From contig JAUXSD010000027.1 of NCBI GenBank assembly GCA_030681525.1, positions 1 to 56,098 of the forward strand: a stretch of 56,098 nucleotides of DNA, read 5' to 3'. The stretch is from Solirubrobacteraceae bacterium. GTDB lineage: Bacteria; Actinomycetota; Thermoleophilia; Solirubrobacterales; Solirubrobacteraceae. Of the stretch, positions 1 through 6,777 are shown piece after piece. The first letter of the stretch is position 1, and the number at the start of each line of letters is the position of its first letter. The notes beneath the pieces were generated by a model that saw only the letters and a list, made by a program, of their open reading frames with translations, made no database searches and had not been told where the DNA came from. Position numbers and translations under genes: made by a program.

Positions 1-1224
1 GCCGAGCGTCGCGCCCTCGGGCAGCCGCCGCGCGGCCGCCGCCGCGCCCCGCCGCGCGGCGCGCGGCAGCCGGTCCAGCCGCGCCAGCAGCGCGTTGGTG
101 GCGTAGCGCGGATACCCCGCGAAGCTCTCGTCGCCGCCGTCGCCCGAGAGGGCGACCGTCACGTGCGGCCGGGCCAGGCGCGCGAGGTGGAACATCGGCA
201 GCGCGGACGGCTCCCCGAACGGCTCGCCGTAGCGATGCACCATCTCGGGGATGATCCGCACCGCGTCCGGCCGCACGACCAGCTCGTGGTGATCGGTGCC
301 CAAGCGCCGCGCCACCGCCCGGGCGTGCGCGAGCTCGTCATGGGCGGCGCTGTCGAAGCCGATCGAGAACGTCTTGACGGGTTGCGGCGACACCTCGGCC
401 ATCGCCGCGACGATCGCCGAGGAGTCGATGCCACCCGACAGGAACGCGCCGATCGGCACGTCGGCGACCATCCGCCGTGAGACCGCGCGGCGCAGCGCGG
501 CGCGGATCGGCTCGTGCAGGTCCTCGGCGCGATCGACGGCGAGCTTGCGTGCGTAGTCCAGGCGCCAGTAGCGGTCGATCTGCGGCTCGCCCCCGTCGAA
601 GAGCAGCGTCGATGCCGGCGCGAGCTTGCGCACCGCGGCGAACGCGCTGCGCGGCTCGGGGATCCAGCCGTAGGCGAGGTACTCGTCGAGCGCCCGCTCG
701 TCGAGGTCGCGCGGGATCGCCCGGTCCTGCATGAGCGCGTTGAGCTCCGAGCCGAAGGAGAGCGCCGCCCCGCGATGGGCGTAGAACAGCGGCTTCTCGC
801 CGGTGCGGTCGCGGGCGAGCATGAGGCGTCGGCGCGGTGCGTCCCACACGGCGAAGGCGAACATCCCGTGCAGCGACGCGACGCAGCCCGGGCCCTCCTC
901 CTCGTAGAGGTGGGCGATGACCTCGGTGTCGGTGCCGGTGGTGAAGGCGTGGCCGCTCTTCTGCAGGCGCGCGCGCAGCTCGCGGAAGTTGAAGATCTCC
1001 CCGTTGAGCACCACGATCACCGAGCCGTCCTCGTTGCGGATCGGTTGATCGCCGGTCTGCAGGTCGATGACCCGCAGGCGCTGGGCACCGAGGCCGACGC
1101 CCTCGCGCACGAACGCGCCGTAGGAGTCCGGACCGCGGTGGACCATCGCGCGGCACATCCGCTGCACGAGCGGCTCGGCCACAGGCTCGCCGTCGTAGCG
1201 CACTTTCCCGGCGATGCCGCACAT
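1..1224 (-). CDS. asnB: Asparagine synthase (glutamine-hydrolysing) family protein, partial (3' end outside window)
   Basis: The frame begins MCGIAGKV, so Cys2 becomes the N-terminal nucleophile of a class II glutamine amidotransferase domain (about residues 1-210). The synthetase domain follows, with the PP-loop SGGIDSS near residue 257 and a conserved ALSGDGGDE segment near residue 375. The frame is open to base 1, giving 408 codons against about 600 usual for the family, so the C-terminus lies outside the window. Family members make asparagine from aspartate, ATP and glutamine; copies in polysaccharide loci often amidate sugar carboxyls instead. Its position beside a flippase favours that second role, which is inference. 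ATG at 1224 is chosen because Cys must be residue 2; an in-frame GTG lies one codon upstream. Confidence 0.93.
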   Translation of the reverse strand, partial: MCGIAGKVRYDGEPVAEPLVQRMCRAMVHRGPDSYGAFVREGVGLGAQRLRVIDLQTGDQPIRNEDGSVIVVLNGEIFNFRELRARLQKSGHAFTTGTDTEVIAHLYEEEGPGCVASLHGMFAFAVWDAPRRRLMLARDRTGEKPLFYAHRGAALSFGSELNALMQDRAIPRDLDERALDEYLAYGWIPEPRSAFAAVRKLAPASTLLFDGGEPQIDRYWRLDYARKLAVDRAEDLHEPIRAALRRAVSRRMVADVPIGAFLSGGIDSSAIVAAMAEVSPQPVKTFSIGFDSAAHDELAHARAVARRLGTDHHELVVRPDAVRIIPEMVHRYGEPFGEPSALPMFHLARLARPHVTVALSGDGGDESFAGYPRYATNALLARLDRLPRAARRGAAAAARRLPEGATLG

Positions 1225-1241
1225 CACGCCATTATGCGGCC
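1225..1241. promoter_or_regulatory. Candidate bidirectional leaderless promoter between two divergent start codons
   Basis: Only 17 bases separate the divergent starts. They contain CATTATG (1230-1236). Read forward, CATTAT ends 6 nt before the GTG at 1242. Read in reverse, CATAAT ends 6 nt before the ATG at 1224. That spacing puts each predicted transcription start on the first base of the start codon. No convincing -35 box was found on either side. Leaderless mRNAs are common in actinobacteria; the assignment is inferred from sequence alone. Confidence 0.5.
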
Positions 1242-2699
1242 GTGATGGAAGACAAGGCGCGTCGCGCGCTCCCGCTGTCGCTTCTCTCCTTCGGCGCCAA
1301 CAAGGTGATCACGGTGGGCACGACGATCGTGCTCGCGCGCCTGCTGGACCCGACCGAGTTCGGCCTCTTCGCGCTGGCGATCATGATGCTGGCGCTGCTG
1401 TCGATGTTCAACGACTTCGGCTTCGGGCGGCTGCTGATCGCGCGCCAGGACCTCGACGCCGTCGCGAAGGGCACGATGCTCACGGCCATGGTCGCGACCA
1501 GCGCGCTGCTCGGGCTCGCGCTGGCCGCGGTCTCGTCGCCGATCGCCGGACTGTTCGACGAGCCCCGGCTGCAGTCGCTGCTCGTCATCATCGCGGTGAC
1601 GCTCGCGCTGAGCGGACCGGTGTGGTTCTACGACACGCTGCTGCAACGCGAGCTGGAGTTCAAGGCGCGGCTCGTCGCGCAGGTCGTCCAGAACATCGCG
1701 TTCGCGGCGGTGGCGATCGGGCTCGTGCTGCTCGACCACGGCGTGACGGGGCTCGTGGTGGCCAACGTCGCGTCCTACGTCGCCTATCTGGCCTGCCTGC
1801 TGTGGGTGGCGCCCTACCACGTGCGGCCGGCGTTCGCTCGCGGCCGGATCGGCGAGCTGCTCGTCGGCAGCCGCGGGTTCGTCGTGCAGGGCGGCGTGCT
1901 GTTCGCGCAGCAGAACGCCGACAACCTCACGGTCGCCAAGGTGCTCGGCAGCGGGCCGCTGGGCGCGTACTTCCTGGCCTATCGCCTCGCGCAGCTGACC
2001 ACCGAGGGCATCGCCCGGCCGGTCGCCAACGTCACGTTCTCGGCGTTCTCGCGAATGCGCCACCGCGGCGAGGACTGGGGCGCGGCGTACCTGTCGACGC
2101 TGCGGATGATCGCCCTCGCCGCCTGCCCGGTGGCGTTCGTCGTGGGCGCCGCCGCCGATCCGGTCGTGCGGCTCCTGTACGGGCCGAAGTGGCTGGTGAT
2201 GATCGGCCCGCTGGCGATCCTCGGGTTGTGGGCGATCCTGCACGCCCTCGAGTGGACGGTCATGTCGCTGCTGAACACGATCGGCGAGGCCGACGTCGCC
2301 GCCGCCGCGGCCACCGCCGCGATCGTGCTGCTCGTCCCGTTGCTCGTGCTCGGCGCCGAGACCGGCGGGCTGAACGGCGTCGCCTGGGTCCTGACGGGGC
2401 ACTCCGCGGCGATGACGATCGTGCTCGCGACGCTCGTGGCCCGGCGCGGCGGCGTCGCGCTGCGCGACCAGTGGGCGGCGGTGCGCACGATCCTGCTCGC
2501 CGGGGCGGTCGGCTGGGGCGTCACGCGCCTGATCACCGGGGCCACGGCGCAGGCCCCCGCGGTCCTCGGTGTGCTGGCCGCGGGCGCCGCCGGGCTGGCC
2601 GCGTACTACGCGGCGATCTCGCTCGCGCTGCCGGGGCTGCTCGGCCACGCGCTGCGCCAGGCCAGGGAGACGGTCCGGCGTCCGGCGATGCGGGCCTGA
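1242..2699 (+). CDS. Polysaccharide flippase, Wzx/MATE-like (lipopolysaccharide biosynthesis protein family)
   Basis: This 485-aa, strongly hydrophobic protein has about 12-14 predicted membrane segments. Its opening (lsllSFGANKVITVGTTIVLA, then RLLDPTEFGLFALA) is typical of the polysaccharide transporter / Wzx family, as is the internal PVANVTFSAFSRMR segment near residues 260-275. Members flip undecaprenyl-linked oligosaccharide units across the cytoplasmic membrane for Wzy-type polymerisation. It lies among glycosyltransferases, a Wzc-like ATPase and polymerase-type proteins, which fits. The first codon is GTG at 1242, followed directly by ATG at 1245; either could be used. A long opposite-strand open frame across it (1224-2648) is Arg/Gln/His-rich and is not a gene. 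Confidence 0.88.
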   Translation: MMEDKARRALPLSLLSFGANKVITVGTTIVLARLLDPTEFGLFALAIMMLALLSMFNDFGFGRLLIARQDLDAVAKGTMLTAMVATSALLGLALAAVSSPIAGLFDEPRLQSLLVIIAVTLALSGPVWFYDTLLQRELEFKARLVAQVVQNIAFAAVAIGLVLLDHGVTGLVVANVASYVAYLACLLWVAPYHVRPAFARGRIGELLVGSRGFVVQGGVLFAQQNADNLTVAKVLGSGPLGAYFLAYRLAQLTTEGIARPVANVTFSAFSRMRHRGEDWGAAYLSTLRMIALAACPVAFVVGAAADPVVRLLYGPKWLVMIGPLAILGLWAILHALEWTVMSLLNTIGEADVAAAAATAAIVLLVPLLVLGAETGGLNGVAWVLTGHSAAMTIVLATLVARRGGVALRDQWAAVRTILLAGAVGWGVTRLITGATAQAPAVLGVLAAGAAGLAAYYAAISLALPGLLGHALRQARETVRRPAMRA

Positions 2700-2708
2700 C
2701 CGCGGCTC

Positions 2709-2736
2709 TTGACGGACCCCACGAGATTCTCATAGT
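2709..2736 (+). promoter_or_regulatory. Sigma-70-like promoter for the secreted protein gene
   Basis: TTGACG (2709-2714) and CATAGT (2731-2736) are separated by 16 nt. The segment lies in an AT-richer pocket between the flippase stop (2699) and the start at 2778. The predicted leader is about 35 nt and includes the GAGG Shine-Dalgarno motif at 2771-2774. This is the clearest -35/-10 pair in the polysaccharide region. Confidence 0.5.
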
Positions 2737-2777
2737 CGAACGTCAAGTTGTCATGTGTCTTTGCCGATACGAGGGTC

Positions 2778-3605
2778 ATGCCCCCCCGCTCCCGTTCGCT
2801 CCTCGCGCTCGCCGCCGCGCTCCTCGTCACCGCCCCGATCGGCGTCGCCGATGCCCGCAAGAAGGCACCGGCACCCGCACCCGCACCCGCCGGCACGGTG
2901 TTGTTCTCCGACCAGTTCACAGGGACGGACGGGCTGATCAGCAACGGCTACGCGTACTGGAAGAGCTGGGACACGACCGCGATCCGCAACGCGAACTGGG
3001 CCGTCGAGAGCGGCTCGATGTTCCGCCTGTCCTCGACCGCATGGACCGGCGTGCCCGACAACGTCTGGGGGATGGACCGGCTGTCGAGCAACGGCACCGG
3101 ATCGCAGATCTTCCGCGCGTGGACGAAGCGCAAGGACTTCGCATCGGTGCGCGCCAACTTCGACCTGAAGAACAACGGCTACACGGCCGGCAGCCCCGAT
3201 CGCCCCGCGGTGGCGTGGGACGGCATCAAGGTGTGGCTGCACCACACCTACGACCTCTACGGCTACGCCCTCGAGGTCAACCGCCGCCAGGGCAACGTGA
3301 TCATCCAGAAGAAGGTCGCCGCCAACACCGCCGACGGCTACCAGTACCACGTGCTCTGCAACACACCCTGGAGCGGCAATCCCAACCCGGCTCGCATCGG
3401 GGCCTGGGAGCGCGTCGGCGCGGTCGCCCGCAACAACGCCGACGGCTCGGTGAACCTGCAGGTCCTGCGTAACGGCGTCGTCGCCCTGCAGTGCGTCGAC
3501 AACGGCAGCGTCGGCGGCGCGCCGCTGCGCACCGGCGACATCGGCATCCGCGGCGACAACACGAACTTCCAGTTCGACAACGTCACGGTCTCGACCGCCG
3601 GCTGA
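2778..3605 (+). CDS. Secreted protein with a predicted jelly-roll (concanavalin-like) fold, unknown substrate
   Basis: The 275-aa protein starts with a Sec-type signal peptide (MPPRSRSLLALAAALLV, cleavage probably after ADA near residue 26). A short Lys plus Ala-Pro linker follows, encoded by three tandem GCACCC units (about 2871-2890). The mature part, from LFSDQFTG to FQFDNVTVSTAG, is rich in beta strands, Trp and Gly, and the closing F-x-FDNV motif is typical of LamG/DUF1080-like sandwich domains that bind or cleave glycans. No catalytic residues can be assigned. ATG 2778 is preferred over the upstream 2748 frame start because GAGG precedes it by 3 nt and the signal peptide then begins properly. 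The stop abuts the sigma-factor stop (TGATCA, 3603-3608). Confidence 0.75.
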   Translation: MPPRSRSLLALAAALLVTAPIGVADARKKAPAPAPAPAGTVLFSDQFTGTDGLISNGYAYWKSWDTTAIRNANWAVESGSMFRLSSTAWTGVPDNVWGMDRLSSNGTGSQIFRAWTKRKDFASVRANFDLKNNGYTAGSPDRPAVAWDGIKVWLHHTYDLYGYALEVNRRQGNVIIQKKVAANTADGYQYHVLCNTPWSGNPNPARIGAWERVGAVARNNADGSVNLQVLRNGVVALQCVDNGSVGGAPLRTGDIGIRGDNTNFQFDNVTVSTAG

Positions 3606-4118
3606 TCAGTCCAGCGCCGCGCGCAGCTTGCGCAGCGCGCGGTAGACGCGTCCTTCGACCGTCGTGACCGGCTCGCCGGTCACGCGCGCGATCTCGCGCA
3701 GCGACAGGCCGCCGCCGTAGCGCAGCGAGATCGCCTCGCGCTCCTCGTCGCTCAGCCGCGCGAGCAGGCGCAGCAGCTCGTCACGAGCCTCGATGCGCTC
3801 GAGCTCCGAATCGGGCCCTGAGTCGGCGCCGCCGGCCGGTAGCTGGGCCGCCAGGCGGACGACCGCACGGGACTCCGCGCCCTGCCGGCGGGCGTGGTCG
3901 CGCAGCTTGTTGAGCGCGATCGCGTACAGCCACGTGCGCTCGCTGCCCTTTCGCGGATCGAAGCGCCGGCCGGTGAGGTACACGGTCTCGAACGTCTCGG
4001 CGACCAGGTCCTCGGCCAGTTCGCGCTCCCCCGTCCGGTAGACGAGAAAGCCGAAGAGCCGCTCGGCATGCTCGGCGTAGATGCGCTCGAAGTCGATCCG
4101 CGCCACTCGCGACATCAT
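3606..4118 (-). CDS. ECF-type RNA polymerase sigma factor
   Basis: The 170-aa protein has sigma region 2 (residues about 10-75; FERIYAEHAERLFGFLVYRT, then ERELAEDLVAETFE) and region 4 (about 110-165; LARLSDEEREAISLRYGGGLSLREIA, a helix-turn-helix). It lacks regions 1.1 and 3, the layout of ECF sigma factors, and has the usual family length. Such factors direct core polymerase to a small regulon and are normally held by an anti-sigma partner. The divergent membrane protein starting at 4158 is the only candidate nearby, but it lacks the HxxxCxxC anti-sigma zinc motif. ATG codons occur at 4118 and 4115. The gene lies inside the polysaccharide locus, so control of that locus is plausible but unproven. 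Confidence 0.9.
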   Translation of the reverse strand: MMSRVARIDFERIYAEHAERLFGFLVYRTGERELAEDLVAETFETVYLTGRRFDPRKGSERTWLYAIALNKLRDHARRQGAESRAVVRLAAQLPAGGADSGPDSELERIEARDELLRLLARLSDEEREAISLRYGGGLSLREIARVTGEPVTTVEGRVYRALRKLRAALD

Positions 4119-4143
4119 CGCAGTCAGAAAACCGCGCGCTCGT

Positions 4144-4152
4144 ACGTATAAG
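4144..4152 (+). promoter_or_regulatory. Candidate -10 element for leaderless transcription of the LPXTG protein gene
   Basis: TATAAG (4147-4152) matches TATAAT at five of six positions and ends 5 nt before the ATG at 4158, so the transcript would start at or next to the start codon. It overlaps the palindrome CGTACG (4141-4146), and the reverse strand reads TATACG, so the 39-bp gap to the sigma gene may serve both directions. No clear -35 was seen. Confidence 0.4.
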
Positions 4153-4157
4153 CCTGC

Positions 4158-4742
4158 ATGAACCCTTCATCTCGCGAACTCTCCGACGTCGCGGCGCTGC
4201 TCGAGGAGCAGCGTGCCCGGCTCACCGATTCCGAGCGCGACGGCATCCGGCGCCGCGCCACCGCATCTCGGCCCGCGGCCGCCGCGCCGGCTCGGCGCCG
4301 TGGCGCGATGCGCGGTCGCGCAGCGATCACGTCGACGCTCGCGGCGGGCCTGCTCATGACCGGCGGCGGCGCCGCCCTCGGTGTCTCGGCGCTGTCGGAG
4401 ACGCGCAGCGCGAAGGCCGCCCAGTACGGCGACGCCGCGAGCAGCGGCGTCGCCGGCGCGTCGGCGAGCTCGGAGAACGCCGCCTCCGGCGACAGCGCCG
4501 GCACGCTCGGCGGCGGGGCCGCCGGCGATCGCTCCGGCGGCGGAACCCAGGTCGCGGGCGCCACGTCGAGCAGCGGCGTTCAGGCCGCCGAAGCGCAGGC
4601 GCCGCGTCAGCTCGAGGTCGGTAACAGCGAGCTGCCGTTCACCGGATATGTCTCGGGCCTCGTGCTGCTCCTCGGCCTCGGCACCCTGGCGGTGGGCCTC
4701 ACGCTGCGGCGCGGGACGCGCCGCGCATCGCCGCAGCCGTAG
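4158..4742 (+). CDS. Putative LPXTG-type sortase substrate with a cytoplasmic N-terminal extension
   Basis: The 194-aa protein has four visible parts. Residues 1-50 are polar and basic, with a helical, charged opening (SSRELSDVAALLEEQRAR). Residues 55-80 form a hydrophobic segment that could be a transmembrane helix or a late signal peptide. Residues 85-155 are Gly/Ala/Ser-rich low complexity. The C-terminus carries LPFTG (159-163), a hydrophobic stretch and the basic tail RRGTRR, the layout of a cell-wall sorting signal. It diverges from the ECF sigma gene, so the N-terminal 50 residues might contact the sigma factor; that is inference. No sortase gene is in the window. Confidence 0.65.
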   Translation: MNPSSRELSDVAALLEEQRARLTDSERDGIRRRATASRPAAAAPARRRGAMRGRAAITSTLAAGLLMTGGGAALGVSALSETRSAKAAQYGDAASSGVAGASASSENAASGDSAGTLGGGAAGDRSGGGTQVAGATSSSGVQAAEAQAPRQLEVGNSELPFTGYVSGLVLLLGLGTLAVGLTLRRGTRRASPQP

Positions 4743-4749
4743 GACCCGA

Positions 4750-6777
4750 TCAGTCGTCGTCGGTGGGAAGGCGGGCCTCCAGCGCCCGCCTTCTCCACGT
4801 CTCGGGGCTCCGCGCGTCGGCGAAGCGACGCAGCGCCTGCGCCACCAGCGCGCCGCGCGGGTTGCGACGCTGCGCGTCGCGCAGGGCCGGCCGCGGGTCC
4901 AGCCCGGCCGCGCCGCGCACGAGGGCCAGCCCGTAGCGCAGCTCCCAGTTGGCCGGGTCGCGCGCGACGGCGGCCTGCATCGCCCGCAGTCCGAGCCTCG
5001 GCAGGCCGAGGCGCACGTCGCAGTACGCGAGCGCCACGTATGGCTCGGCGCGCGCATCCAGCGCCGCCCGCGCGTCGAGGGCGCGGTCGATGGTACGCGG
5101 GCAATCGCCCGCCGCGAACGCGCGCGCCGAGGCCTGCATCGCACGCTCCGACGCCACCACGCGCACCGGGATGATCGCCATCGCCAGGCAGGCGAGGCCG
5201 GCGAGCACCCGCAGCGGTGCCGGCGGAACCCGCCCGAGCCATCCGCCGGCACGGCCGCCGGGCGCCGGCGCGGCCCGCTGCACGTCCGCGTCCGGTGCCC
5301 TGGCCAGCGCCATGCCGCCCACGGCGAACAGCCACAGCGTCACGGCCGGCATCTCCCAGTGCCAGTCGACCCCGGCGTGGACCGTCCAGGCCAGCGTCGC
5401 CGCGAACAGCCCGCCGTAGAGCGTCCGGTCCGGGCCGCGGGCGCGCAGCAGGAGCGCGAGGTTGATCGCCAGCAGGGCGGTCGCCAGCAGCACGAGCCCG
5501 ACGATCCCGAGCTCCCCGAGCAACTCGAGATACAGCGAGTGCGCGTCCTGCACCTGGTAGGCGATCGGGCGCTCGCGGTCCCACTCGAGCGTGTACGTGC
5601 CCGCCCCCGTGCCGTGCAGCGGCTCGTCGCCGAAGCTGGCGAGCGCCACGCGCCACTGGTCGATGCGGCCGTTGTTGCCGGCGTTCACCAGGCGCTGTCG
5701 CCCGCTGTCGTCGGCCTGGACGGCCTCCACGTCGACGAAGGACTCGTACTCGCGCTCGACGAGGTCGGTCACCGCCGACGACAGCGCGAGCCCGACCACG
5801 GCGGCGATCAGCGCGCCGGCGACGACGAGGCGGATCCGCCGCAGCGTGCGCGGCGAGGCCGGCGCGATGCGCTCCAGCCGCGCGTCGAGCCCGAGCAGGA
5901 CGGCGCGAACGGCGCCCGCCCCCACAGCGCAGGCGGCCACGATCGCCGCCACCTGCTCGCCCTGCGTCCGCGCGGCGCCCGTGGCCGGGTGGGCGTCCGC
6001 CAGCAGCTCGGCGCCGTACGCCGCGGCGAGCGCGATCGCCGTCGCGGGGCCCGCCGCCAGCAGCCCGCTGATCAGCGCACGCGGCCGCCCGACCACCGCC
6101 GCGATCAGGACACCGGCCGCCGCGACCGCGATCGCCCCGCGCGAGAACGTGAACAGCAGCGTCGCCGCGAGGACCGGCAGTGCCGCGGCAGCGGCGACGC
6201 GGACGGCGGCGCGCTCGGCCAGGTCGCACGTCAGCGACCAGCACAGGATCACGCCGAGCGCGGCCAGCAGGCCGAGCGTGTTGGAGTACGTCAGCGGGAA
6301 GCCCAGCACCGCGTCCTCGCGCACGGCGTCGGTCGGCCACACGGCCGGGAGGATCCAGGTCACGAGGGCGCACAGGCAGACCAGCGCCGCCCCCAGCGCG
6401 ACCCCGCGCACGAGCATCCGCAGCCCGGCCACGTGGCGGCCGGCCGCGCCGAAGACGACGAAGGCGACGAGGTACAGCAGCGTGCGGTCGTACTCGACGA
6501 GCGCACGGCCGGGCGCATCCGACCAGCCGGCCGACGCCAGCGTCCAGACCGCCAGCCCGACCAGGCAGCCGCCGGCGAGCAGGTAGGCCGGCCCGACCCC
6601 TCCGAACGGCTGCTCGGCGAGCGTGACGCGGAGCAGCAGAAGGACGAGCAGGCCGCTGCAGACGAGCGCGATGTCGTCGGCGAAGAACCCCCCGGAGCGG
6701 AAGCTCAGCGCCACGACGAGCGCGCCGGGCAGCAGCGCGAGCAGCGCCGTCTGCCGCCCGGCGACTGCCGACCTCAG
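4750..6777 (-). CDS. O-antigen ligase/polymerase-type membrane protein with C-terminal TPR-like region
   Basis: About 675 aa. Twelve or more membrane segments are followed, near residues 570-670, by a soluble helical TPR-like tail (RAFAAGDCPRTIDRALDARA, then MQAAVARDPANWELRYGLALV). The central loop (NNGRIDQWRVALASF, then HGTGAGTYTLEW, then DAHSLYLELLGELG) matches the Wzy_C/O-antigen ligase family, including the conserved His of AHSLYLE. It would polymerise or ligate polysaccharide on the outer face of the membrane. The frame has no ATG, GTG or TTG between about 7107 and 6714. The protein-like sequence and first membrane helix begin upstream of 6714, and a CTG at 6777 overlaps the upstream stop (CTGA), so I place the start there; GTG 6714 is the conservative alternative. 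Last codons are GAC GAC, then TGA at 4750-4752. Confidence 0.75.
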   Translation of the reverse strand: MRSAVAGRQTALLALLPGALVVALSFRSGGFFADDIALVCSGLLVLLLLRVTLAEQPFGGVGPAYLLAGGCLVGLAVWTLASAGWSDAPGRALVEYDRTLLYLVAFVVFGAAGRHVAGLRMLVRGVALGAALVCLCALVTWILPAVWPTDAVREDAVLGFPLTYSNTLGLLAALGVILCWSLTCDLAERAAVRVAAAAALPVLAATLLFTFSRGAIAVAAAGVLIAAVVGRPRALISGLLAAGPATAIALAAAYGAELLADAHPATGAARTQGEQVAAIVAACAVGAGAVRAVLLGLDARLERIAPASPRTLRRIRLVVAGALIAAVVGLALSSAVTDLVEREYESFVDVEAVQADDSGRQRLVNAGNNGRIDQWRVALASFGDEPLHGTGAGTYTLEWDRERPIAYQVQDAHSLYLELLGELGIVGLVLLATALLAINLALLLRARGPDRTLYGGLFAATLAWTVHAGVDWHWEMPAVTLWLFAVGGMALARAPDADVQRAAPAPGGRAGGWLGRVPPAPLRVLAGLACLAMAIIPVRVVASERAMQASARAFAAGDCPRTIDRALDARAALDARAEPYVALAYCDVRLGLPRLGLRAMQAAVARDPANWELRYGLALVRGAAGLDPRPALRDAQRRNPRGALVAQALRRFADARSPETWRRRALEARLPTDDD

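Noticed and set aside
1224-2648. 474-codon minus-strand frame under the flippase gene
   Set aside because: Composition is Arg/Gln/His/Asp noise and it would overlap a membrane protein gene entirely.
3606-4742. Calling the 4158-4742 product a canonical anti-sigma factor
   Set aside because: It lacks the HxxxCxxC zinc anti-sigma domain and instead has a sorting signal.
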